Below are positions 50,416-57,842 of a DNA stretch of 64,000 nt, piece after piece; the first letter of the stretch is position 1; each line of letters begins with the position of its first letter. Below the pieces are notes generated by a model. It saw only the letters and a list, made by a program, of their open reading frames with translations. It did not search any database and was not told where the DNA came from. The translations under genes and the position numbers were made by a program. The DNA lies in assembly GCF_000011645.1 (NCBI RefSeq), contig NC_006270.3, forward strand, positions 224,501 through 288,500, read 5' to 3'. Source of the DNA: Bacillus licheniformis DSM 13 = ATCC 14580. GTDB lineage: Bacteria > Bacillota > Bacilli > Bacillales > Bacillaceae.

Positions 50416-51927
50416 TTGAGTACACTTCAGCAATTAATCAATCATCATATGGAAACGTCAGATGGGTTGGAAGCATTGTCCGGAGGAGATCGAACGTTTA
50501 CGTTCAAAGCGTATCACCAACGGGTGAACCAGCTGGCTCATTATCTGCTGGAGGAGGGTGTTCAAAAAGGAGACCACATCGCGGTTTTATGTAAAAATAA
50601 TCATCATTTTCCCGTCATTTTGCTGGCGTCTCTTAAAATCGGAGCGACAGTCGTGCCGTTAAGCTGGCAGCTGACATCGTATGAATTAAAAGGAATCTTG
50701 AACAACTGCCGGCCGAAGGTGATGTTTTATGACTTGGAATTTGCCGATATACTAACGCCGCTCCGCGAACAGCTTCAGTTCTGCCTGATGATTGAAGCGG
50801 GTGCGGGAATGAACACGACTGAACAGTTTGAGAGCTTATTTAAAAACAGGCCGCTGAAGGTGGAAGCTGAGCAGGTGACAGAGCATGATTTGGCTTTAAT
50901 GCTGTTCACCTCGGGCACGACGGGAAACCCGAAAGGCTGCATGGTCAACCACGGCAGTCTGGCCGCATACTTGACAGAGGTGAACGTGAAATCGAAGCAG
51001 CTGAAAGGCACGCGCTTTTTAGCGAGCCACCCGCTCTATCATATGAGCTCGCTCAACCATGTTTTTCAGGCGGCTTTTGAAGGAATTGCCCTTTATTTCT
51101 TATGGGATCCCGAACCGTTTGAAATCCTGCAGGAGATCGAGAAGAAACGCATTCATATGATGATGGCGTTTCCTTCCGTCTACACCTACATGCTGGAGGA
51201 AATGAAAAGACATCCATTCGACCTGTCATCTGTGAAAATGCTTGTTTCCGGCGGCACCAAGGTGCCGGCGCGGCTGATTAAGGAGTACAATGACCATGGA
51301 ATCATGATGGTGCAGGGGTACGGCAGCACAGAAGCATGGACGGTCAGCGTATGGCGGCCTGACATGGGCTGGGATAAAGTCACTTCAGCCGGCAAGCCGA
51401 TTCCGCAAGTCAGCATAAAAATCGAAGACCCTGATACACATGAAGAGCTGCCGACGGGAGAAGTCGGAGAAGTCGTCGTCAAAAGCCCGTATGTTTTTGA
51501 AGGGTATTACCAAAATCCTTCCGCCACGCAAAAGGTGCTGAAAGACGGCTGGTTCTATATGGGGGACTCCGGCAAACTCGATGAAGACGGATTTTTATAT
51601 ATTACCGGCCGGTATAAAGACGTCATTGTCTACGGAGGCGACAACATTTATCCGGACCAAGTGGAAGAAATCATCGATCAAGTGCCCGGAGTAGTTGAAT
51701 CTGCCGTCATCGGCGTCCCGGATGAAATGTACGGCGAGGTTCCGAGGGCGTATGTGGTGAAAAATGAAAGCGCCGGCCTCAAGAAGGAGGACATTATCGC
51801 GTATTGCAAAGAGCGCCTGTCCGACTATAAAATTCCTGAAATCGTCTTTATCGACAGCCTTCCGAAAAACAGGCTCGGCAAAATCGTCAAAAAAGATCTG
51901 CGTGAACTGGCAGTCAAAGGGCAGTGA
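50416..51927 (+). CDS. Acyl-CoA ligase (AMP-forming)
   Basis: The start is uncertain: GGAG at 50403-50406 best fits TTG 50416; ATG 50407 touches the site. About 503 residues. Adenylation motifs: LALMLFTSGTTGNPKGCMVN (P-loop), MMVQGYGSTEAWT, GWFYMGDSGKLDEDGFLYIT and YKDVIVYGGDNIYPDQVEEI, and C-terminal Lys in LPKNRLGKIVKKDLRE. It activates a carboxylic acid as CoA thioester. It is most like the broad FadD/feruloyl-CoA-synthetase branch. The divergent MarR gene suggests control by an acid or its CoA ester. No further catabolic genes adjoin it. Confidence 0.85.
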   Translation: MSTLQQLINHHMETSDGLEALSGGDRTFTFKAYHQRVNQLAHYLLEEGVQKGDHIAVLCKNNHHFPVILLASLKIGATVVPLSWQLTSYELKGILNNCRPKVMFYDLEFADILTPLREQLQFCLMIEAGAGMNTTEQFESLFKNRPLKVEAEQVTEHDLALMLFTSGTTGNPKGCMVNHGSLAAYLTEVNVKSKQLKGTRFLASHPLYHMSSLNHVFQAAFEGIALYFLWDPEPFEILQEIEKKRIHMMMAFPSVYTYMLEEMKRHPFDLSSVKMLVSGGTKVPARLIKEYNDHGIMMVQGYGSTEAWTVSVWRPDMGWDKVTSAGKPIPQVSIKIEDPDTHEELPTGEVGEVVVKSPYVFEGYYQNPSATQKVLKDGWFYMGDSGKLDEDGFLYITGRYKDVIVYGGDNIYPDQVEEIIDQVPGVVESAVIGVPDEMYGEVPRAYVVKNESAGLKKEDIIAYCKERLSDYKIPEIVFIDSLPKNRLGKIVKKDLRELAVKGQ

Positions 51928-51943
51928 GCGCAATGATTGACCG

Positions 51944-51976
51944 AAAGCTTATCCAGCATTGGATAAGCTTTTTTTG
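51944..51976 (+). terminator. Terminator of the acyl-CoA ligase gene
   Basis: AAAGCTTATCC and GGATAAGCTTT form an 11-bp stem with a short loop, followed by TTTTTG. Confidence 0.88.
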
Positions 51977-52055
51977 CTGATTCCTTGCATCAGCTGCCGT
52001 TTTTTGTAACGTTTTCCAGTGCTAAACCCACTACAACATTAGGAGGTGTTGACAA

Positions 52056-53270
52056 TTGAAATCGAAATGGAGTGCAATGGTGGTTATTGCCGGTCTTTTA
52101 TTGCTGGCCGGATGCGGTGCACTGAAGGAGGCTGATCCCCCGCGCGGCAGATCAGCGCAAAAAACGGAAGCCTCGTTTTCTGAAGCTGAACAGCGATTTG
52201 CGCTCGCCTTGTTTCAAGACATGATAAAAGAAGAAGGGAGCCGGAAAAACATCTTCCTCTCGCCTTACAGTATTCAGCAGGCACTTTTGATGACGGCAAA
52301 CGGTGCCGCGGGAGACAGCAGAAAGGAACTGCTCAGCACTTTACATCTCAGCCAGGCGGATATGGCATCGATCAACGGGATATCAAAATCTGTTAATCGT
52401 TCTCTTGAAACGCTGCCTCACGGTGAATTTTCATCAGCTAATTCGATATGGACCAAAAGGGAGCTGAAAGAAAGCTTTCAAGACGCGATCAAAGGCCTTG
52501 GCGACGCCTATCAGCTTCAAATTGATCCTAATCGGGCAACAGAGGAAATCAACAGCTGGGTCAAAAAGAAAACGAAAGACCGCATCGATCAGATCGTTGA
52601 TAAAGTCTCGTCGAATACGATTGCCTACATCATCAATGCCGTCTATTTTAAAGAAAGCTGGAAGCACCCATTTGATCCTCACATGACAGCGGAACAGCCA
52701 TTTTATTCAGCGGACGGCTCCGCAAAAAAACACCCCATGATGACGCAGACAAACCGCTTTCCTTATCTGGAAAACGAACATTTTCAAGCCGTCAAGCTGC
52801 CATTTCAAGACGAAGGCCTGTCACTAGCCGTTTTTCTGCCGAAAAAAGCGGCAAATCTAGAACAGCTTCTGACTGGCATGACGCATGATCAATGGCGCGC
52901 CTTGCAAAAGGGCTGGACGATGAAACAGGTGGAGCTCAAGCTGCCGCGCTTCTCATTTCAAACAGACTACATGTTAAATGAACCGCTTAAACGCCTTGGA
53001 ATGAAAAACGTGTTTAGCAGCGCGAATTTTTCAAATATGTTTACCGGGCATGGCGCCGCTCAAATTAATAAAGTCAGACATAAAACATTTATCAAAGTGG
53101 ATGAAGCGGGCACTGAAGCATCCGCGGCAACGGCGGTTGAAATCATCGAATCAGCCCCCGTCCCTGAAGTGACCATGACTGCAGACCACCCGTTTTATTT
53201 TGCGATCGTTGATGAAGCATCCGGAATGATTCTCTTTTTGGGCAGTGTGGCAGAGCCGAAAGATGATTAA
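52056..53270 (+). CDS. Serpin-family lipoprotein
   Basis: A 404-residue protein starting at TTG 52056 with AGGAGGTG upstream. It has a lipoprotein signal with lipobox LLAGC (Cys20), then a linker, then a complete serpin fold: NIFLSPYSIQQALLMTANGA, IINAVYFKESWKHPF, LSLAVFLPKKAANLEQLL, KLPRFSFQTDYMLNEPLKRL and C-terminal ADHPFYFAIVDEASGMILFL. The reactive-loop hinge EAGTEASAATAVEIIESAP (350-368) keeps the small residues needed for an inhibitory serpin. Counting from Gly352 as P15 puts P1 at Ser366. It would sit on the outer membrane face and trap a serine protease by suicide inhibition. Serpins are rare in bacteria. Confidence 0.92.
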   Translation: MKSKWSAMVVIAGLLLLAGCGALKEADPPRGRSAQKTEASFSEAEQRFALALFQDMIKEEGSRKNIFLSPYSIQQALLMTANGAAGDSRKELLSTLHLSQADMASINGISKSVNRSLETLPHGEFSSANSIWTKRELKESFQDAIKGLGDAYQLQIDPNRATEEINSWVKKKTKDRIDQIVDKVSSNTIAYIINAVYFKESWKHPFDPHMTAEQPFYSADGSAKKHPMMTQTNRFPYLENEHFQAVKLPFQDEGLSLAVFLPKKAANLEQLLTGMTHDQWRALQKGWTMKQVELKLPRFSFQTDYMLNEPLKRLGMKNVFSSANFSNMFTGHGAAQINKVRHKTFIKVDEAGTEASAATAVEIIESAPVPEVTMTADHPFYFAIVDEASGMILFLGSVAEPKDD

Positions 53271-53380
53271 ATCTGGGGAAATACCATTATTTTATAAAAA
53301 TTCATTAAACTTCCTGTTTTATTACCGATATTAGGAAGGGAGTTCCTTTATGGTGATGAATAAACAGGAGGCAAGGACAA

Positions 53381-54208
53381 ATGAAAAAAAGTTTGTTTCT
53401 GTTCGTGTTCAGTTTGTTTTTGATGGCGATTCCAGCATTTTCGGCTTCGGCGAATGTTTACGAAGATGAGTATGAACCCAACAATTCTTTCGCTGAGGCT
53501 TACGATGTAGGGTTGTGGAAATACAAGACGATTTCGGCGACGATTCACAGCGAAAGCGATAAAGATTATTACAAATTTTACGCGACAAAGGGAGAACAGC
53601 TTGCCATTCACCTAAAGAACATCCCGGCAAATACAGATTATGATCTATATTTATTTAAAGATGCTTACGGCTATCCCGCAGTAGGATCTTCTGAAAGAAT
53701 GGGAAACCAAAATGAAATCATCCGCTTGGATGTTCCCGAGACAGGCCGATACATTGCGGTCGTCATGTCTAAAGACGGTTCATATGACGGCTGGGGATTT
53801 TACAGACTTGAATTTATCGACAGAATGAAGAGCGGTGCTTATACGGCGAATTTGTCTCCGTCATCCATCTCAAGCCCGGGACAGGGAGTCGTTTCTCCGG
53901 TTGCCGCCGTCAATCTTGCCAATGCCTCGGCCATTCCCGAAGGAGCGACTGTGAAAAGCGTTTCTGCCGAGGGAACGATATATCCAAGTCTCGGACACAC
54001 CTACAGAGAAGTCCTGAACAAGGAAGAAGGCGTTTGGCACACATCGGTTTCAGGCGGCACACTGTTTCCGGATCTAAAGCCTGAACTTGCGCTTCCCGTC
54101 AAAACGACATGGAATGTGAGATACTATTCGCTCGCTTGGAGCAGTTCAACTTGGAGATCGCCGCAGCTGAAGATCAATTATCAATACGATTCAACATACG
54201 GCTGGTAA
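53381..54208 (+). CDS. Secreted protein with a pre-peptidase C-terminal (PPC) domain
   Basis: A 275-residue secreted protein. The signal peptide (about 1-24) ends in AFSASAN. It opens with the PPC motif DEYEPNNSFAEAYDV, with YKTISATIHSESDKDYYKFY and TDYDLYLFKD (about 30-150). The C-terminal half (about 160-275, KSVSAEGTIYPSLGHTYREV, WRSPQLKINYQYDSTYGW) is a beta-rich domain I do not recognise. PPC domains normally accompany secreted proteases, but no protease domain is present here. AGGAGG lies before ATG 53381. It follows the serpin gene by about 110 bases. Confidence 0.82.
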   Translation: MKKSLFLFVFSLFLMAIPAFSASANVYEDEYEPNNSFAEAYDVGLWKYKTISATIHSESDKDYYKFYATKGEQLAIHLKNIPANTDYDLYLFKDAYGYPAVGSSERMGNQNEIIRLDVPETGRYIAVVMSKDGSYDGWGFYRLEFIDRMKSGAYTANLSPSSISSPGQGVVSPVAAVNLANASAIPEGATVKSVSAEGTIYPSLGHTYREVLNKEEGVWHTSVSGGTLFPDLKPELALPVKTTWNVRYYSLAWSSSTWRSPQLKINYQYDSTYGW

Positions 54209-54271
54209 ACAGATCCAAATCCCGGCCGATATAAAAAGTAATAGAATGTAATTGGCATGAAAGGAGCTCCC

Positions 54272-55099
54272 ATGAATATTAGAGACAGGGTAAAACTTTC
54301 GCTTTATTCCGAGCAGCTGATGAAGCCGGCCGCCGCGAATGTGCCGGCAAAGACTAAAGGCTCCAAAAGGATGCCCGCCAGCCAAACAGACACTCTCTCC
54401 ATCAGCAAACAGGCTGAATCAGCCCAAAAAAATGCACCGTCATTACGGTCACAAATGAACGGCGTTCAATTTGAGATCTATAATCTTTATGTGGACAGGC
54501 AGCGTTTGAACAGCCAGATCGAAGGGGCGCTGCGGGAGAGCGGAATTTCCCTTTCCGAAAGCGAACATCTGACATTGCATGTTGACGGACATAACCGGAT
54601 TACAGTTGAAGGCATCGAAGACGAACAAAAAAGAACCCGTATCGAAGCTGTTTTAAACGACAGCGATAAACGGTTCGGTGCGCGTCTGTTGGGCCACGCA
54701 GAACTGATCGGTGAACAAAACGGAACGCCGCTGGATAAACAGGCTTACGAAAAATGGCATGTGAATGAGTTTTTGAAAACGGTCGCCGGGCTGTCTTTGG
54801 CTGATGTCAGTTTGGATGAAAGAGGAGAGCTTGAAGGCGGAAATGAGAAGCTCACCCGAGTGATTGAATCAGCCAAAGACCCGAAAAGCGACTTGGAGAA
54901 GAGTTTTCAAAACATTCTGAAGAAGCTGAAGAATGTCCTGGCGAAAGGGCCGGACACCATTCTGGACAGGTCGGCTTCTTTCGGCTATGCCGGCGGAACG
55001 CTTATCGATCTCAATGTATCAAAAGGATTCTCCGCGGGCCAGCTGAACGAGTGGCTGGATGATCCGTTTCTTAGAGAAGTCCTGCTGAACAATTTTTAA
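54272..55099 (+). CDS. DUF4885-like protein, second family member
   Basis: I chose ATG 54272 (AAAGGAG upstream), giving 275 residues. There is no signal peptide. The N-terminal 50 residues are basic and carry ASQTDTLSISKQAESAQ, reminiscent of flagellar or type-III-like secreted proteins. The middle has ESGISLSESEHLTLHVDGHN then RITVEGIEDEQKRTRIEAVL, corresponding to the DUF4885-type segment at 47179. The C-terminus (GYAGGTLIDLNVSKGFSAGQ) is similar to the ends of such proteins. Function is unknown. Monocistronic, with a terminator. Confidence 0.6.
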   Translation: MNIRDRVKLSLYSEQLMKPAAANVPAKTKGSKRMPASQTDTLSISKQAESAQKNAPSLRSQMNGVQFEIYNLYVDRQRLNSQIEGALRESGISLSESEHLTLHVDGHNRITVEGIEDEQKRTRIEAVLNDSDKRFGARLLGHAELIGEQNGTPLDKQAYEKWHVNEFLKTVAGLSLADVSLDERGELEGGNEKLTRVIESAKDPKSDLEKSFQNILKKLKNVLAKGPDTILDRSASFGYAGGTLIDLNVSKGFSAGQLNEWLDDPFLREVLLNNF

Positions 55100-55100
55100 A

Positions 55101-55132
55101 AGACCTGGCAAAGTGATTTTGCCGGGTTTTTT
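55101..55132 (+). terminator. Terminator of the 54272 gene
   Basis: ACCTGGCAAA and TTTTGCCGGGT pair (one G-U) around loop gtga and run into TTTTTG. Confidence 0.82.
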
Positions 55133-55173
55133 GTTTGCATAAAAATTGCACGAAAAAAATTTCAAATTTCGCA

Positions 55174-55204
55174 TTGACCCTCACGTTGCGGGATACTTTA
55201 TAGT
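55174..55204 (+). promoter_or_regulatory. MerR/Mta-type promoter with 19-base spacer
   Basis: TTGACC (55174-55179) and TATAGT (55199-55204) are 19 bases apart; the spacer carries a CCTCACGTTGCGGGAT-like dyad typical of Mta-class sites. It lies 25 bases before the regulator's start, implying self-activation. Confidence 0.8.
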
Positions 55205-55228
55205 CAATATCGAAGGGAGGTCAGATGG

Positions 55229-55981
55229 ATGAAAATGAAAGTAAAGGAAGTGGCCGATTTAGTCGGCATCAGTGTGCGCACACTGCATCATTATGATGAA
55301 ATCGGGTTATTAGCTCCGTCGGAGACAACCGAAGCCGGATATCGGCTGTATTCAGATGACGATCTGGAAAAGCTGCAGCAAATCTTATTTTTCAGAGAGC
55401 TTGACTTCCCTTTAAAAAAGATTAAAAGCATTCTTGAGAACCCTTCATTTGACAAGAATGAGGCGCTTCAGCTCCACCGCAAAGCGCTGCTGGAGAAAAG
55501 GAGCCGGCTTGACCAAATGATTGCGACAATCGATAAAACGATCCAATTTGCGAAAGGAGAAATCAACATGACAAACGAGGAAAAATTCGCGGGTTTTGAT
55601 TTCAGTCAAAACCCGTATGAGGAAGAAGCGCGGGAACGCTGGGGAGATGAAGCCGTCGACAGATCGAAGGCCTATATCGAATCGATGTCCGAAGGTGAAC
55701 GAAAAAAAATGGAACAGCAATATGACGCCATTTACAGAAAAATCGCCGCTCTCAGAGAAGGCGCCCCCGACTCAGAGGAAGCACAGGCGGCTATAAAGGA
55801 ATGGTACGACTTTCTGAACAATAACACCGGCCACAGCTATTCGCTGGAAGCTTTCAAAGGTCTAGGACAAATGTATGTGGCTGACAAGCGCTTTACGAAA
55901 AACATCGATCAATACGGCGCCGGCTTGGCGAAGTTCATGTGCGACGCCATGACGGTGTTTGCTGACAGAAATCAGGAATAA
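55229..55981 (+). CDS. Mta-like MerR-family multidrug-responsive regulator
   Basis: A 250-residue activator. It has the MerR winged helix VKEVADLVGISVRTLHHYDE then IGLLAPSETTEAGYRLYSDD, a dimerisation coiled coil (about 75-115), and a C-terminal TipAS domain (about 125-250: ERWGDEAVDRSKAYIESMSE, NNTGHSYSLEAFKGLGQMYV). The length and pattern match Mta/TipAL, which bind structurally diverse drugs and activate efflux genes and themselves. No transporter follows, so targets lie elsewhere. It is a paralogue of the regulator at 18022. Confidence 0.88.
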   Translation: MKMKVKEVADLVGISVRTLHHYDEIGLLAPSETTEAGYRLYSDDDLEKLQQILFFRELDFPLKKIKSILENPSFDKNEALQLHRKALLEKRSRLDQMIATIDKTIQFAKGEINMTNEEKFAGFDFSQNPYEEEARERWGDEAVDRSKAYIESMSEGERKKMEQQYDAIYRKIAALREGAPDSEEAQAAIKEWYDFLNNNTGHSYSLEAFKGLGQMYVADKRFTKNIDQYGAGLAKFMCDAMTVFADRNQE

Positions 55982-55987
55982 TCGCTG

Positions 55988-56036
55988 GAAACCGCCTGAT
56001 AAGGTTGTGAAATGACCTTTTAGGCGGTTTTTTTAG
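55988..56036 (+). terminator. Terminator of the Mta-like gene
   Basis: AAACCGCCT ... AGGCGGTTT with an inner AAGGT/ACCTT pairing forms a long stem ending in TTTTTTT. Confidence 0.85.
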
Positions 56037-56114
56037 ATTTTAATGTGAGATATTCCTTTTGGGCAATAGCCTGTGCTGACTTATTTGATTTGCAGGCTGA
56101 TTGCTGTGTTTGAT

Positions 56115-56170
56115 TTGTGTCGAATCGTCTAATATGCTATTATATCGTTAGTCGATATATCGTAAGACGA
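56115..56170 (+). promoter_or_regulatory. Promoter and operator of the PadR operon
   Basis: TTGTGT (56115-56120) and TATTAT (56138-56143) are 17 bases apart. Immediately downstream ATCGTTAGTCGATA / TATCGTAAGACGAT forms an imperfect dyad over the start region; a further TCGTCTAAT lies in the spacer. PadR proteins typically bind such ATxxT/AxxAT dyads and repress their own operon. Confidence 0.6.
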
Positions 56171-56193
56171 TACAAAATGAGGAGGCAAATGAT

Positions 56194-56373
56194 TTGAATA
56201 CATACCTTACCGGGATTTTATTTGTTTTGAGCGGAATTCTTTTATTAAATCTAGCGGTTTTATCAGGGATAAACGGTGTATTGTGGGGGCTGGTTCTTGG
56301 GGGCAGCATCATTTTCAATCTAATAGGTGTTGTACTGCTCATGAGATATATAAATGAAAAAAGCCATACTTAA
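56194..56373 (+). CDS. Small membrane protein at the head of the PadR operon
   Basis: A 59-residue protein starting at TTG 56194 with GAGGAGG eight bases upstream. It has two membrane helices (about 5-24, LTGILFVLSGILLLNLAVLS, and about 31-50, GLVLGGSIIFNLIGVVLLM) and a short charged tail. It reaches almost to the PadR start, so the two are co-transcribed. It is similar in size to other unknown small membrane proteins paired with PadR regulators; no function can be assigned. Confidence 0.65.
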   Translation: MNTYLTGILFVLSGILLLNLAVLSGINGVLWGLVLGGSIIFNLIGVVLLMRYINEKSHT

Positions 56374-56392
56374 TAATGAGGTGCGAAAAGTG

Positions 56393-56737
56393 ATGAAAAA
56401 AACGGCGGAAAACTATCTACCGCTTACGCAGGCTACATATTACATATTATTGTCATTAACTCAACCATTACACGGCTACGGCATTATGCAAAGGGTTGAG
56501 AGCATGAGCGAGGGAGAGGTCAAACTAGGGCCTGGCACTCTTTATGGTGCATTAAGCAAACTCGAAAAGCAGGGGTTGATTAAAAAGGAAGGCGAAACCG
56601 GCGATAATCGGAGAAAGCAGTATATTTTAACGAATGAAGGATGGGCGGTTGTTGAACTCGAATTTAAACGTCTGTCTAAATTGGTGGCGATCAGTCAATC
56701 TATTTTTCAAAAAGAGGGAGATACAAGCAATGAGTAA
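56393..56737 (+). CDS. PadR-family transcriptional regulator
   Basis: I chose ATG 56393 (GAGGTG upstream), giving 114 residues. The PadR winged helix reads TYYILLSLTQPLHGYGIMQR, then MSEGEVKLGPGTLYGALSKL and KQGLIKKEGETGDNRRKQYI; a C-terminal dimerisation helix follows. Members of this subfamily usually repress their own operon, which here includes a DUF2812 membrane protein overlapping by eight bases. The dyad at 56143-56170 is the likely site. Confidence 0.88.
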   Translation: MKKTAENYLPLTQATYYILLSLTQPLHGYGIMQRVESMSEGEVKLGPGTLYGALSKLEKQGLIKKEGETGDNRRKQYILTNEGWAVVELEFKRLSKLVAISQSIFQKEGDTSNE

Positions 56738-57245
56738 AAAAAGAAAGCGTAAATTCCGTTTTTTTCTTGCCTGGCAAGACCGGAAGGAAGAGGACTGGCT
56801 GAATGAAATGGCCAAACAAGGGTGGATGTTAAAGTCATTCTTTTTATTTATCTATACATTTGAAAAGACAAAACCAAGCAATACAGTATATCGGCTCGAC
56901 TATAAGACAACATCAAACCTTGATCAAGAAGAATATATTCATATTTACGAAGATGCAGGCTGGAAGCATGTGACACAGTTTTTAAATTGGCATTACTTTG
57001 CGGCTGATCCGAGTCAAGTTCAAACAAATGTGATTTATACAGACCGTGAATCTGAAGCGGAAAAATATAATGGCTTACTAAAAGTGTTATATGCTGCACT
57101 TGCCAGTGTATTTCTCAGCTCGGGACTTCCGATTCTTATCATAGGCATCCCGGGATATTTTTATTGGATAGCAGCATTCAATCTCTTTGTTTTGTGCCTG
57201 TTGATCGTGTGTATATTAAAGGTTCGTAGAAAAACAAGAATTTGA
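56730..57245 (+). CDS. DUF2812 membrane protein
   Basis: A 171-residue protein starting at ATG 56730, overlapping the PadR stop by eight bases. The DUF2812 part (about 1-110) has FFLAWQDRKEEDWLNEMAKQ, GWMLKSFFLFIYTFEKTKPS and YIHIYEDAGWKHVTQFLNWH. Two membrane helices follow (about 116-138 and 142-163) with a basic tail (KVRRKTRI). DUF2812 proteins paired with PadR are common in Firmicutes and may sense envelope or membrane stress. The function is not established. Confidence 0.85.
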   Translation: MSKKRKRKFRFFLAWQDRKEEDWLNEMAKQGWMLKSFFLFIYTFEKTKPSNTVYRLDYKTTSNLDQEEYIHIYEDAGWKHVTQFLNWHYFAADPSQVQTNVIYTDRESEAEKYNGLLKVLYAALASVFLSSGLPILIIGIPGYFYWIAAFNLFVLCLLIVCILKVRRKTRI

Positions 57246-57251
57246 CGCTGT

Positions 57252-57280
57252 TTGACACCCGCTAATTTTCAGAGTAATAT
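57252..57280 (+). promoter_or_regulatory. Promoter of the rtpA operon
   Basis: TTGACA (57252-57257) and TAATAT (57275-57280) are 17 bases apart, about 15 bases before the start of the T-box leader. Confidence 0.75.
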
Positions 57281-57286
57281 ATTTTT

Positions 57287-57590
57287 TACAAATCATGTAC
57301 GGCTAAACGATATTGAAGAAGAGCAAGTACGTGTCAGAGCATGGGCTTAAGAGAGTCGGTGGCTGGTGTGAACCGATGCCCTCCTGATGCCGAATGGGCT
57401 TCTGAATCGCTTCGCTGAAACGGGCAGTAGGCGGAGCCGGGATGTTCTCTCCGTTATCAAGAGAAGCGTATCGAAAGGGCTGACTGTCCCCTTTCCGTAT
57501 GTTCCGAGCGAATCGTTTATGCGATTAATAAAGGTGGTACCGCGAGACCCTCGTCCTTTTGTGACGGGGGTTTTTTGCATTTTTAAGGAG
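57287..57590 (+). promoter_or_regulatory. Tryptophan T-box riboswitch
   Basis: The T-box core AGGTGGTACCGCG (57532-57544) is followed by a terminator (CCCTCGTC ... GACGGGGG, then TTTTTT to 57586). In the Stem I region CCGAATGGGCTT places TGG (57395-57397) after GAA, the position of a specifier, giving tryptophan. Uncharged tRNA-Trp would bind and favour antitermination. The element accounts for most of the 57246-57599 gap; it controls rtpA and ycbK as in B. subtilis. Confidence 0.9.
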
Positions 57591-57599
57591 GTGGTGGCC

Positions 57600-57668
57600 A
57601 TGGAGGAAGGCTGGCCGGAGTGGCCGCATAATACTAAACGGAAACGGAGGTGTGATCGTAAATGGTGA
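57600..57668 (+). CDS. rtpLP: Tryptophan-rich leader peptide overlapping rtpA
   Basis: A 22-residue frame starts at ATG 57600 with AAGGAGGTGG eight bases upstream. It has Trp codons at positions 5, 8 and 22 and reads through the rtpA ribosome-binding site (CGGAGG, about 57644-57649). Its stop codon TGA (57666-57668) lies past the rtpA start (57662). A ribosome stalled at the early Trp codons leaves the rtpA site free, while one that continues covers it. B. subtilis has a shorter peptide (about ten residues) that ends before rtpA, so the arrangement here is different in detail. Function is inferred from position and codons. Confidence 0.75.
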   Translation: MEEGWPEWPHNTKRKRRCDRKW

Positions 57669-57823
57669 TTGCAACGGACGATTTGGAAACGACATGTCCA
57701 AATTGCAATGGAAGCGGAAGAGAAGAGCCGGAGCCTTGTCCAAAATGTTCGGGAAAAGGCGTGATTTTGACGGCGCAGGGCAGCACATTGCTCCATTTTA
57801 TAAAAAAACATCTCAACGAATAA
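57662..57823 (+). CDS. rtpA: Anti-TRAP protein
   Basis: A 53-residue zinc protein, too short for usual ORF thresholds. It reads MVIATDDLETTCPNCNGSGR at the start; two CxxC pairs (CPNC, CPKC) in a DnaJ-like knuckle bind zinc, followed by the conserved GKGVILTAQGSTLLHFIKKH tail. Anti-TRAP binds Trp-activated TRAP and blocks its RNA binding, raising trp gene expression when charged tRNA-Trp is scarce. Expression is controlled twice: by the T-box and by the overlapping leader peptide. Confidence 0.93.
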   Translation: MVIATDDLETTCPNCNGSGREEPEPCPKCSGKGVILTAQGSTLLHFIKKHLNE

Positions 57824-57842
57824 AAAGGACGGGTGTTTAGAG

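Noticed and set aside
57387..57668. Long plus-strand frame across the T-box
   Set aside because: Only its last 22 codons, from ATG 57600, have a ribosome site; the rest is riboswitch RNA with a terminator.
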